Source of the DNA: Spirochaetaceae bacterium
Lineage (GTDB): Bacteria > Spirochaetota > Spirochaetia > Treponematales > Breznakiellaceae
Assembly (NCBI GenBank): GCA_031278575.1
Contig: JAITKD010000191.1
Coordinates: forward strand, 1-7,278
Direction of reading: 5' to 3'
DNA length: 7,278 bases
In this document: in pieces, positions 1-6,509 of the stretch
Numbering within the stretch: position 1 is the first letter of the stretch
Layout: each line of letters starts with the position of its first letter
Notes under the pieces: generated by a model
Seen by the model: only the letters and a program-made list of their open reading frames with translations
What the model was told of the DNA's origin: nothing
The model's database searches: none
Made by a program: the position numbers and the translations under genes

Positions 1-381
1 GGGGGAACCCTCTTTTTTCATTCCCTTTTCAAGGGCGCCCTGGGGGAGGGTTCCCCGGCGGCAAAGGTCCTGGATTACCCGGCCATAACCCTTCCCAAGG
101 GAACCCTCTCCGAAGCCCAGTGGAAAAGCCTGGGGCCCTCTTTTGAGGCCGCCGACGGGGCGACCGTCGAGTTTATAAAGTCCCTCAAGGATGAGGAACT
201 CAGTTCCCCGGTAAAGCTCGACTGGTATGGGGGTAATCCGCCGTCGGCGCCCCTCTTTTTTATGCTGCAGCAGCTTACCGCCCATGGGATTCATCACCGG
301 GGGCAGATCTCCCAGATCCTGGACGAACTCAAGGTGGATAATGATTATTCCGGCATCAACGTGGCTTTTTTGCCGAAATGA
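1..381 (+). CDS. DinB-fold family protein, C-terminal fragment (cut by window edge)
   Basis: The frame is open from base 1 and ends at TGA 379-381, giving 126 residues with no start codon in view, so the gene begins outside the window. The diagnostic part is HGIHHRGQI at fragment residues 95-103. This is the C-terminal His-x3-His (H95, H99) plus RGQ segment of the DinB/YfiT four-helix bundle, which normally supplies two of three metal-ligand histidines. A His at fragment residue 7 lies in an FFHSLF context near the expected N-terminal helix, but I cannot say that it is the third ligand. Family members are usually about 150-170 residues, so roughly 30-45 residues are missing. DinB-fold proteins include metal-dependent thiol transferases and many damage-inducible proteins of unknown function; nothing here fixes a substrate. 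A GC-only hairpin (382-386 with 390-394) follows the stop but lacks a T-run. The family call is fairly safe, the function unknown. Confidence 0.8.
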   Translation, partial: GGTLFFHSLFKGALGEGSPAAKVLDYPAITLPKGTLSEAQWKSLGPSFEAADGATVEFIKSLKDEELSSPVKLDWYGGNPPSAPLFFMLQQLTAHGIHHRGQISQILDELKVDNDYSGINVAFLPK

Positions 382-424
382 CCCCCGGCGGGGGGCCCCA
401 TGCCCTGCGTTAAACGCGCCCCCG

Positions 425-454
425 TTGACAGGGAGCGCCGGTTTCTGATAGGTT
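425..454 (+). promoter_or_regulatory. sigma70-type promoter of tRNA-Val
   Basis: A perfect -35 hexamer TTGACA lies at 425-430. At a spacing of 18 there is a weak -10, TAGGTT at 449-454, which keeps the key TA...T positions. Transcription would start near 461, about 3 nt before the mature tRNA 5' end at 464. An alternative -10, TGATAG at 446-451, would have a spacing of 15. The position relative to the tRNA is the strongest argument, since the -10 itself is poor. Confidence 0.55.
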
Positions 455-463
455 AGGGGGTAC

Positions 464-537
464 GGGCGCATAACTCAGTTGGTTAGAGTGTCTGCTTTAC
501 ACGCAGGATGTCCCTGGTTCGAATCCGGGTGCGCCCA
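464..537 (+). tRNA. tRNA-Val (anticodon UAC)
   Basis: A complete 74-nt cloverleaf can be folded by eye. The acceptor stem GGGCGCA (464-470) pairs fully with TGCGCCC (530-536). The D arm has stem ACTC/GAGT (473-476, 486-489) and a 9-nt loop carrying GG at 481-482. The anticodon stem TCTGC/GCAGG (491-495, 503-507) has one G-U pair, and the loop TTTACAC carries TAC at 498-500. The variable loop has 5 nt. The T arm CCTGG/CCGGG (513-517, 525-529) closes the loop TTCGAAT. T at tRNA position 8 and A at 14 and 21 are in place. The UAC anticodon reads GUA and other GUN codons. A35 and discriminator A73 (base 537) fit the known valine identity elements. The 3' CCA is not encoded (ATAA follows), so it must be added by the nucleotidyltransferase. 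No neighbouring tRNA is present, and the gene converges on the acyltransferase gene 46 nt away. Confidence 0.97.
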
Positions 538-547
538 TAACCGTCCG

Positions 548-578
548 TTCCCGGTGGTAGCCGGGGGGAGCCGTTTTT
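548..578 (+). terminator. weak candidate terminator after tRNA-Val
   Basis: Between the tRNA and the convergent acyltransferase gene, TTCCCGG (548-554) can pair with CCGGGGG (561-567) around a 6-nt loop. The outer two pairs are G-U. A T5 run follows at 574-578, but 6 nt separate it from the stem, so this is not a canonical Rho-independent terminator. A weaker alternative puts CGGT (552-555) opposite GCCG (570-573), directly before the T-run. On the minus strand the same hairpin follows the acyltransferase stop without a T-run. It may act mainly on the tRNA transcript. Confidence 0.28.
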
Positions 579-583
579 GCACG

Positions 584-1327
584 CTACGTCCCTTCACCAA
601 TGGCGGCTTCCATGACTCCCCGGATCTTATCGGCGAGGTTTTTCCGGCGGTCCTCCGGGGGAAGGTCCCCGGTGGTGATGGGCTTTTCAAAGGCCACCCG
701 GACCGGGGCCGTCCTCACGAGGCCGTCTCTTTCAAACACGTCGTAACTGCCCGTAATGACCATGGGGATGATCGGCGCCTTGGCCTGGGTTGCCAATTTA
801 AGCGCCCCCGGCCGGAAGGGGAGCAGCCCCTGGCCCCGGCTCCTGGTTCCTTCGGGAAAGATGATCATGGCCCCCCCGGATTCGATCCGCCGGATCCCCG
901 CGTTAATGGTATTGATGGCCCGTTTGATACTTTTCCGGTCGGTCTTCCGGTCAATAAAAAAGCCCCCGATAAGCAAAATCCAGATGTTTAAGAAGGGAAT
1001 CCAGGCCAATTCTTTTTTGGCGATAAACCCGACGGGCCTGCCCACCAGGGCCAAAATCAGGACAATATCAAAGATGCTTCCATGGTTGCTGACAAAACAG
1101 ACCCCCCCCTTTTTTACGATATGTTCCCTCCCGGTTACGGTGAGTTTACACCCCGCCAATTTGATGAGCATCCACCCCCAGCCCTGGGCGATTTTATGTA
1201 TCCCCAGGGAGGCAAGTTCTTGTAAACCCATCAGATTCAGGATAATGGCGAGAATCCCGAAGGGAATCAATACAACCGTGGACAACCCCACAATGGTAAA
1301 AATAACAATCGTTTTGATCAGCGCCAT
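584..1327 (-). CDS. plsC: 1-acyl-sn-glycerol-3-phosphate acyltransferase (PlsC/LPLAT family)
   Basis: This 247-residue protein very likely acylates the sn-2 position of lysophosphatidic acid to make phosphatidic acid at the inner membrane, the second acylation of phospholipid synthesis. All four acyltransferase blocks are visible. NHGSIFD has the catalytic H82-x4-D87. GGFFIDR is at residues 121-127. FPEGTRS, at 157-163, is the glycerol-phosphate-binding block. IPMV is at 187-190. The N-terminus is a hydrophobic segment (about residues 4-33), as expected for a membrane-bound enzyme. The start at 1327 is chosen because AAGGAG lies 7 nt upstream. An in-frame ATG at 1444 would add 39 hydrophilic residues and overlap the upstream HAD gene. 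It is the last gene of the mfd-HAD-plsC cluster, 59 nt after the HAD stop. The acyl donor (ACP or CoA) and exact acceptor cannot be read from the sequence. An A6G8 tract sits just before the catalytic His. Confidence 0.92.
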   Translation of the reverse strand: MALIKTIVIFTIVGLSTVVLIPFGILAIILNLMGLQELASLGIHKIAQGWGWMLIKLAGCKLTVTGREHIVKKGGVCFVSNHGSIFDIVLILALVGRPVGFIAKKELAWIPFLNIWILLIGGFFIDRKTDRKSIKRAINTINAGIRRIESGGAMIIFPEGTRSRGQGLLPFRPGALKLATQAKAPIIPMVITGSYDVFERDGLVRTAPVRVAFEKPITTGDLPPEDRRKNLADKIRGVMEAAIGEGT

Positions 1328-1334
1328 AGGATAA

Positions 1335-1340
1335 CTCCTT
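1335..1340 (-). promoter_or_regulatory. Shine-Dalgarno of the acyltransferase gene (fixes its start)
   Basis: On the minus strand AAGGAG is followed by 7 nt and then the ATG at 1327-1325. This near-ideal ribosome binding site decides against the longer in-frame start at 1444, which would lie inside the HAD coding region. Confidence 0.85.
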
Positions 1341-1386
1341 GTTTTTTGTGGAGAACCGGCCAAAATCGTCCGGCCCCGCGCCTCCC

Positions 1387-2004
1387 CTATACGGGTATCT
1401 TTAGACGGTTCAGTTCCGCCCGGGCGGTCTCCGGGTCCTTCCATAAAAACGCCCGGATTCCCAAAGACCGGGCCGCATCAATATTGATCTGCATATCGTC
1501 AAAAAAAACAAGCGCCTCCGGCTCAACGCCCAGGGCGGAGAGGAGCCGCCGGTAAATAGCCGCTTCGGGCTTAATATACCCCACCTCGCAGGAAAAGATA
1601 CTCCTATCGGGGAGGTCAAATACCGGGACGGTTCCCCGGGCCAGGGCCAAGAATTCATGGGGCATATTGGAGAGGATCCCCAATTTCAGGCCGGGGATCG
1701 CCCTGATATCTTCCATTAGTTTAACCGTGCCGGGATTTATATGGGTCCAACTCCGTAAATCAAGGGCCGTCATTTTTTCCAGGGCCCTGTCGTCCCGGTG
1801 AACTCCCCCGGCGGCCAGCAGCATCCGGTAGTATTCCTTGCCCGTGATGGTTCCCCGGTCATACTCGGCCCGGTGGGGCCACAAGAGGGAATCCAGGGCC
1901 TGGGGGCTCATACCCGCAATGGCGGCCAATTCGTCCAGCGCCGAGTCCTCCGGCGGAAAGGATATCACCTTTCCATAATCAAAAACCACCGCCTTAATGT
2001 CCAT
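1387..2004 (-). CDS. HAD-superfamily hydrolase, YihX-like (subfamily IA, variant 3)
   Basis: This 205-residue protein is a probable cytoplasmic phosphatase. HAD motifs appear in order. Motif I is VVFDYGKV, with nucleophile D9. Motif II is LSNMP, with S112-N113. Motif III lysine is K145 in GYIKPEAAIY. Motif IV is FFDD, at residues 167-170. Residues of about 15-90 are helical and would form the small cap inserted after motif I, as in subfamily I. The second Asp of the usual DxD motif is Gly (DYG), a variant shared with YihX-type sugar-phosphatases that begin FDLG or FDFG. The hydrolase fold is therefore clear, while substrate and even reaction are open; a sugar phosphate is a guess from the subfamily. 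The start at 2004 has GGAGGA 6 nt upstream. The gene lies 34 nt after the mfd stop and 59 nt before the acyltransferase, so co-transcription is likely. Confidence 0.85.
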   Translation of the reverse strand: MDIKAVVFDYGKVISFPPEDSALDELAAIAGMSPQALDSLLWPHRAEYDRGTITGKEYYRMLLAAGGVHRDDRALEKMTALDLRSWTHINPGTVKLMEDIRAIPGLKLGILSNMPHEFLALARGTVPVFDLPDRSIFSCEVGYIKPEAAIYRRLLSALGVEPEALVFFDDMQINIDAARSLGIRAFLWKDPETARAELNRLKIPV

Positions 2005-2038
2005 TCCTCATCCTCCGCCCGGTATTTCGCCCCTTCCC

Positions 2039-5000
2039 TTAAACCAGGGCCGCCAGCTTTTCCCGGATAAATTCACTTTTTTCCCGGAGGCCGATACTAC
2101 CCACGGTTAAAACCAGGATATTGGGCGCCTTGGGATCGAGCCGCGCCTTCCCGCTGGACTCCTTTATCATCCTGACCAAACGGTCCACCTTTACCTTGGA
2201 AACCTTGCCGAATTCTACCCTAACAATTCCATTCCGTTCTTTCAAGGAAGAAACCGCAATTTCCCGGCAAATAATACGGATTTCCGCCAGGGAGAGCAGG
2301 GAGGCGGCCTCATCGGGGAGGGGGCCGAAGCGGTCCAGCAGTTCCCCGTGGATGCTTTCCAGTTCGTCCTTGCTTCTGATGGAGGCGATCTTCTTGTAAA
2401 CCTCCATTTTTTCCTGGGCCGAATCGATGTACCCGTCGGGAATAAAGGCGGAATACTCCAGTTCCAGAAAAGTCTCGGTTTCCGCCTCATAGTGGGAATT
2501 CTCAAGGCGCCGTACCGCCTCATCCAGCAGGTGCAGGTAGAGGTCGAAACCCACGGAATAGATGTCCCCGGATTGCTCCCTGCCCAAAAGATTCCCCGCC
2601 CCCCGGATCTCCATATCCTTCATGGCGATCTTAAACCCCGATCCCAATTCGGTAAAGTCCGAGATAACCTGGAGCCGTTTCATGGCCACCTCCGAGAGGG
2701 CCCGGTCCTGGGGGTAGAAAAGATAGGCGTAGGCTATCCGGTCGGAACGTCCCACCCTGCCCCGGAGCTGGTAGAGCTGGGAAACCCCGTAGATGTCCGC
2801 CCGGTCGATGATGATGGTATTGACATTGGGAATATCGATGCCGTTTTCGATGATGGTGGTGGAAACCAGGACCTGAAAGCCCCCGTGGATAAACCGGTGC
2901 ATCACATCCTCCAGATCCTGAGGATCCATCCGCCCGTGGGCGGTTTCCACCAGCATCTCCGGGACCAGGCGTTCGATCCGGATCCGGGTTTCAACCAGGG
3001 TTTCCACCCGGTTGTGGAGAAAAAATATCTGCCCCCCCCGTTCAACTTCCCGCCGGATGGCCGCCGCCAGGCGATCCTCGTTGTATTCCTCAATGACCGT
3101 CTCTATGGGATGCCGGTTCTGGGGAGGGGTGGCGAGGAGGCTCATGTCCCGGATCTTGGTAAGGCTCATGTGGAGGGTCCGGGGGATGGGGGTGGCGCTC
3201 AGGGTAAGGCAATCCACGTTGTGTTTCAGTTCCTTGAGCCGGTCCTTGTCCTTGACCCCAAACCGCTGTTCCTCGTCGATCACCAAAAGCCCCAGATCCT
3301 TAAAAGCCACATCATCCTGGATGATCCGGTGGGTTCCCACCAGCAAATCGATCTCCCCCTTTTTTATCCCCTCCAGGATCTTTTTTGCCCTGCTCCGTTC
3401 CACAAACCGGGATAACATGGCGATCCGCACCGGAAACTGGGAAAACCGTTCCTGGAAGTTCTCAAAATGCTGCTCCACGAGGATCGTGGTGGGGGCCAGA
3501 AACGCCACCTGCTTCCCCCCCATGATGGCCTTAAAGCAGGCCCGAACCGCGACTTCGGTCTTGCCGTACCCCACGTCCCCGCAGACGAGGCGGTCCATGG
3601 GGTGGGGGCTTTCCATGTCCGCCTTGATCTCCTCCACACACCGGAGCTGATCTTCGGTTTCCTCAAAGGGAAAGGCCGCCTCAAAAACGGTCTGCCACTC
3701 GGTATCCCCGGGAAAGGCATAACCCGGGGCGGCTTTACGTTTGGAATAGAGGACAATGAGGCGCTCCGCGATATCTTCCACGGACTTTTTTACCCGGCCC
3801 TTACGGTTTTCCCAGCTCTTAGACCCCAGTTTGTCCAACCGGGGAGGGGCCCCCTCACTCCCGATATACCGCTGAACCAGGTTAACCTGCTCAATGGGGA
3901 CAAAAACCACCTCGTCCCCCAAATATTCCAGTTTAATGTAATCCCGTTCATGCCCCTGGGTTTTGATCCGCTCAATTCCCTTAAAAAGACCGATGCCGTA
4001 ATTTACATGGACCACATAATCCCCGGGATTGAGTTCCACAAACGTGTCGATGACCGCGCTCCGCACCTGTTTGAGGGACCGGGGCGGCCGTTTTCTCCGG
4101 CCAAAGATCTCGTTCTCCTGGATCACCATAAATTTGATGTCCGGCAGGGCGAATCCCGTGGAAAGGGACAAACCGGAAATAAAGAGGGAATTTTCCTCCC
4201 CCCCTCCTTCTAAGCCCCCGCTTTTTATGTCTTTAAGAATTTCCCGGATCCGTCCCGCCTGGCCTTCGGACTCGGCGGCCACCATAATGGTCCACCCCTG
4301 TCCGGCAAGGATCGTTAATTCTTCTTTTAAATAATTGATATTACCGAAAAAACTCCGGGGGGGATCGCAGGAAACCGGAAGCCGCGTCGCGCCCGGTTCC
4401 CCGCCGCCCTTGATGGCCATAAAGGAAACCCTCCGGGGAGTTTGGGGAAAAAGCTCCTGAAATTCCCGGAGGATCCGTTCCGGGGCCGGTACCTCCCGTT
4501 CCCGGCGGGCCTTAGCGTAGAGGCTCCGGTATTCCTTATTGAGGGACTCCTGGGCGTTTTCAAGCCGTTCCCGGTCTATATAAAAAACCGTCCCCCGGGG
4601 ATCCAGGTAATCGGTTAAAACCGCGGGCCGGTCGAAGGCCAGGGGGAAGAGCAATTCCTCCCCGGGGGTCTCCCGCCGGGTCATGAGGTCTTCCAGGAGG
4701 GGCCTCCCCCCCTGGGGGAATTCCTCGGCCTGTTCCAGCCGGGCGGCAAGGCCGTCGATCCGCTCATCGGACCATATCACTTCTTTCAGGGGCCGGATGA
4801 TCAATTCCCCGACCGTATCCAAACCGCTTTGATCCAGGGGAGAAAACCGTTTTATCGATTCCACCACGTCAAAATCGAAAAGCACCCGATAGGCCTCCTC
4901 ATCCCCCCCCATGAGGATATCCAGCACCTCCCCCCGGAGGGCAAATTCACCGTGGATCTGTACCCGGGGAACCCGGGTATAGCCGTAACTCACCAGGGTT

Positions 5001-5473
5001 TCCGCCAGGGCCGCGGTATCTATGGCGCCGCCGGGTTTAAGGGAAATGAGGAGTTTCCGGAAGTATTCCGGCGGCGGCAGGGGGGTTAAAAAGACCCGTT
5101 CAGGGGCTACCACGACGGCCCGGATCCCGGAGGCCAGGGCCCCTAAAACCTTAGTCCGCTCTCCAAAAACCGCCTGATGGGGGGCCATCTCCCGGTAGGG
5201 CATGGTTCCCCACCAGGGAAAGGAGAGGACCGGCGCCCCGAGGCTTTCCAGGTCCAGGACCAGTTCCGCGGCCTCCCGCTCGGTGGAAACCACCGCCAAA
5301 AAAACACCGGGATGGGCTTGAAACAGGGCGGCGATAAGCAGGGCCGTCAGGGATCCCTCGGAACCGTCTATTTCCAGGGGGAATTTTCCCTTCCCATAGG
5401 TGTCAAGCAAACGGGCTATCCCCGGGGAAGCGGCCGTTTTGTTCAGGATCAAAGGAAAAGATAAGGTATTCAT
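2039..5473 (-). CDS. mfd: transcription-repair coupling factor Mfd
   Basis: This 1144-residue protein has the usual length and full domain order of Mfd. It is the DNA translocase that removes RNA polymerase stalled at lesions and recruits UvrA. A UvrB-like N-terminal module covers about residues 1-300, with SFPWWGTMPYREMAPH at 84-99 and GEFALRGEVLDI at 175-186. The RNA polymerase-interacting domain starts near NPGDYVVHVNYGIG at 482 and runs to about 540. The RecG-like SF2 motor has Walker A GDVGYGKTE (632-640, K638), DEEQ (733-736), SAT (759-761) and QLRGRVGR (902-909). The C-terminal autoinhibitory domain contains YKKIAS near 1026. No key motif is missing. The start at 5473 is the only plausible one: an upstream in-frame ATG at 5629 would run through the divergent gene. 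No Shine-Dalgarno precedes the start, and the predicted leader is about 9 nt. It heads the cluster with the HAD and acyltransferase genes. Two G8 tracts interrupt the coding strand. Confidence 0.97.
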   Translation of the reverse strand: MNTLSFPLILNKTAASPGIARLLDTYGKGKFPLEIDGSEGSLTALLIAALFQAHPGVFLAVVSTEREAAELVLDLESLGAPVLSFPWWGTMPYREMAPHQAVFGERTKVLGALASGIRAVVVAPERVFLTPLPPPEYFRKLLISLKPGGAIDTAALAETLVSYGYTRVPRVQIHGEFALRGEVLDILMGGDEEAYRVLFDFDVVESIKRFSPLDQSGLDTVGELIIRPLKEVIWSDERIDGLAARLEQAEEFPQGGRPLLEDLMTRRETPGEELLFPLAFDRPAVLTDYLDPRGTVFYIDRERLENAQESLNKEYRSLYAKARREREVPAPERILREFQELFPQTPRRVSFMAIKGGGEPGATRLPVSCDPPRSFFGNINYLKEELTILAGQGWTIMVAAESEGQAGRIREILKDIKSGGLEGGGEENSLFISGLSLSTGFALPDIKFMVIQENEIFGRRKRPPRSLKQVRSAVIDTFVELNPGDYVVHVNYGIGLFKGIERIKTQGHERDYIKLEYLGDEVVFVPIEQVNLVQRYIGSEGAPPRLDKLGSKSWENRKGRVKKSVEDIAERLIVLYSKRKAAPGYAFPGDTEWQTVFEAAFPFEETEDQLRCVEEIKADMESPHPMDRLVCGDVGYGKTEVAVRACFKAIMGGKQVAFLAPTTILVEQHFENFQERFSQFPVRIAMLSRFVERSRAKKILEGIKKGEIDLLVGTHRIIQDDVAFKDLGLLVIDEEQRFGVKDKDRLKELKHNVDCLTLSATPIPRTLHMSLTKIRDMSLLATPPQNRHPIETVIEEYNEDRLAAAIRREVERGGQIFFLHNRVETLVETRIRIERLVPEMLVETAHGRMDPQDLEDVMHRFIHGGFQVLVSTTIIENGIDIPNVNTIIIDRADIYGVSQLYQLRGRVGRSDRIAYAYLFYPQDRALSEVAMKRLQVISDFTELGSGFKIAMKDMEIRGAGNLLGREQSGDIYSVGFDLYLHLLDEAVRRLENSHYEAETETFLELEYSAFIPDGYIDSAQEKMEVYKKIASIRSKDELESIHGELLDRFGPLPDEAASLLSLAEIRIICREIAVSSLKERNGIVRVEFGKVSKVKVDRLVRMIKESSGKARLDPKAPNILVLTVGSIGLREKSEFIREKLAALV

Positions 5474-5496
5474 ACGGGTATACCGATTACTATAAT
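5469..5496 (+). promoter_or_regulatory. promoter for the secreted protein / PilZ operon
   Basis: A perfect -10 TATAAT lies at 5491-5496. At a spacing of 16 there is a partial -35, TTCATA at 5469-5474, matching 4 of 6 bases. Transcription would start near 5503, giving a leader of about 35 nt. The -35 overlaps the mfd start codon, so binding here should compete with the divergent mfd promoter. Confidence 0.55.
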
Positions 5497-5502
5497 ATAG
5501 TA
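5488..5502. repeat. 15-bp perfect palindrome at the divergent promoter core
   Basis: TACTATAATATAGTA is a perfect inverted repeat with 7-bp arms around one central A (5495). It places TATAGT on both strands and contains the TATAAT of the rightward promoter. It may be only an economical two-way -10 region, or it may be an operator; the sequence alone does not separate these. Confidence 0.7.
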
Positions 5503-5517
5503 TTGGGTCTTTTTTAA
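5489..5517 (-). promoter_or_regulatory. promoter for mfd operon
   Basis: On the minus strand, TTAAAA (5517-5512, 4 of 6 matches to TTGACA) is followed at a spacing of 17 by TATAGT (5494-5489, 5 of 6 matches to TATAAT). The start site would be near 5482, only about 9 nt before the mfd ATG at 5473. The -10 overlaps that of the divergent promoter. Confidence 0.5.
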
Positions 5518-5528
5518 ACCCTTTTACC

Positions 5529-5533
5529 GGGAG
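5529..5533 (+). promoter_or_regulatory. Shine-Dalgarno of the secreted protein gene
   Basis: GGGAG ends 4 nt before the first ATG (5538) and 7 nt before a second, adjacent ATG (5541). Typical spacing favours the second start; the two products differ by one methionine. Confidence 0.65.
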
Positions 5534-5537
5534 TTTT

Positions 5538-6509
5538 ATGATGAAACCGTACAAAAAAATTATCACCGTCCTCGGTTTTTTTTTAGGAATCCTGTCCCTT
5601 CCGGGGGCCTCGGAAATAGACCTCTCCATCCGGTTTTATGATAAGCGGATCTACTATATCCCCGGCGCCGCGGCGGAACCCATCCTCGTCCAGGTAACCA
5701 TCACCAATAACGGGGCCGCCCCCTACCGGTTTAAATTGGCGGAGGATCGGATTTTTTCCGTTGATTTTGAGGTAAAAACCCTGACAAACCGGCCGGTGGA
5801 ATCCGCGGATCTTTTGATTAGAAAAAGGACCCAAAGCGCCCAGGTTTTTTTCCGGGACGTTTCGATGGAACGCGGGGAATCCTTTTCATTTATCGAGGAT
5901 ATCCGGGATTACGTTACCCTGAATCAGGCAGGTTCCTTTGTGGTACAGGCAAAAATATACCCCGGCCTTATCCGTAATACCCCGGAGGGGACCCTTCCCC
6001 TGGAATCCAACCGTTTAAGCCTTCACCTGAGACCCCCCTCCTTGCCCGGTCCCGGGGGAGTCCCCCTGGCAATGGATGTGGAAACCAACGCCATTTTGGT
6101 CCGGGAAAATCTCCCCCCGGACCAGGTGGTGGAGTACACCCTCCGGGCCCGGCAAAAAAGCCAGTGGGAAAAATTCTTCCTCTACCTCGATACGGAAGCC
6201 ATGTTAAGACGGGATCCCCAGCGGCAGCGGCAATGGCTTGGGGCCTCGGAAGAGGTCCGCCTGCACATGATCGACCAGTACCGGACCGAGCTTAAAAACG
6301 CGGTGGTGGACGGAGATATCGCCACCATACCCCTGGAATTCAGGATCGAACGGACCACCTATAACGCCGAAGAAGGTACCGTTATTGTATTGGAACTATT
6401 CCGTTTTAGAGATATTATTGAAAGGAAACGGTATACCTACGATCTCCGCCGGCGGGATGATGTTTGGACCATTGTAGGGTATACGGTACAAAACTTGGGG
6501 ACAGAATGA
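5538..6509 (+). CDS. secreted protein of unknown function (Ig-like plus NTF2-like domains, inferred)
   Basis: I do not recognise this 323-residue protein. It starts with a Sec-type signal peptide: Lys at residues 3, 6 and 7, a hydrophobic core at about 8-21, and likely cleavage after A24 or S25. There is no lipobox cysteine, so it is not an obvious lipoprotein. Residues of about 26-165 are rich in short beta strands, with VQVTITNNG and a GESFSFIEDIRDYVTLNQAGSF segment. They look like an Ig-like beta-sandwich of the type found in BsuPI and similar extracytoplasmic domains. After a Pro/Gly-rich linker (166-175), residues of about 190-320 begin with a helix around QWEKFFLYLD. They continue as a twisted sheet ending KRYTYDLRRRDDVW, reminiscent of an NTF2-like fold. 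Both fold calls are inference from pattern. Its TGA overlaps the ATG of the next gene (ATGA, 6506-6509), so the two are translationally coupled. A7 and T9 tracts lie in the signal-peptide codons. Confidence 0.85.
   Translation: MMKPYKKIITVLGFFLGILSLPGASEIDLSIRFYDKRIYYIPGAAAEPILVQVTITNNGAAPYRFKLAEDRIFSVDFEVKTLTNRPVESADLLIRKRTQSAQVFFRDVSMERGESFSFIEDIRDYVTLNQAGSFVVQAKIYPGLIRNTPEGTLPLESNRLSLHLRPPSLPGPGGVPLAMDVETNAILVRENLPPDQVVEYTLRARQKSQWEKFFLYLDTEAMLRRDPQRQRQWLGASEEVRLHMIDQYRTELKNAVVDGDIATIPLEFRIERTTYNAEEGTVIVLELFRFRDIIERKRYTYDLRRRDDVWTIVGYTVQNLGTE

Noticed and set aside
382..394. CCCCC-GGC-GGGGG hairpin after the DinB-fold gene
   Set aside because: It has a 5-bp stem but no T-run follows, so it is not a Rho-independent terminator; GC-rich composition makes such hairpins frequent here.
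407..417. Short palindrome GCGTTAAACGC before the tRNA promoter
   Set aside because: The central loop is one base and there is no second copy or T-run, so neither a terminator nor an operator can be supported.
464..583. tRNA-Val as an integration site for a mobile element
   Set aside because: No repeated tRNA 3' end, integrase gene or change in base composition is seen; the flanking genes look like core genes.
479..991. Plus-strand open frame starting inside the tRNA
   Set aside because: It begins in the tRNA D-loop and continues antisense to the acyltransferase, with no coding character.
1328..1444. 39-residue N-terminal extension of the acyltransferase
   Set aside because: It overlaps the HAD gene, is hydrophilic and lacks a binding site, while the start at 1327 has AAGGAG at ideal spacing in front of the membrane segment.
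2348..3415. 355-codon open frame on the plus strand opposite mfd
   Set aside because: It lies wholly within mfd and reads as low-complexity, Pro/His/Gly-rich sequence with no recognisable domain. Such frames are common opposite GC-rich genes with strong codon bias.
5477..5484. Palindrome GGTATACC next to the mfd start
   Set aside because: The same 8-mer also occurs inside the secreted-protein gene (6430-6437) and the symmetry does not extend further, so an operator role is not supported.
5474..5629. 52-residue N-terminal extension of mfd from an ATG at 5629
   Set aside because: It would run through the signal-peptide region of the divergent gene and both promoters, and it resembles nothing in the Mfd family.
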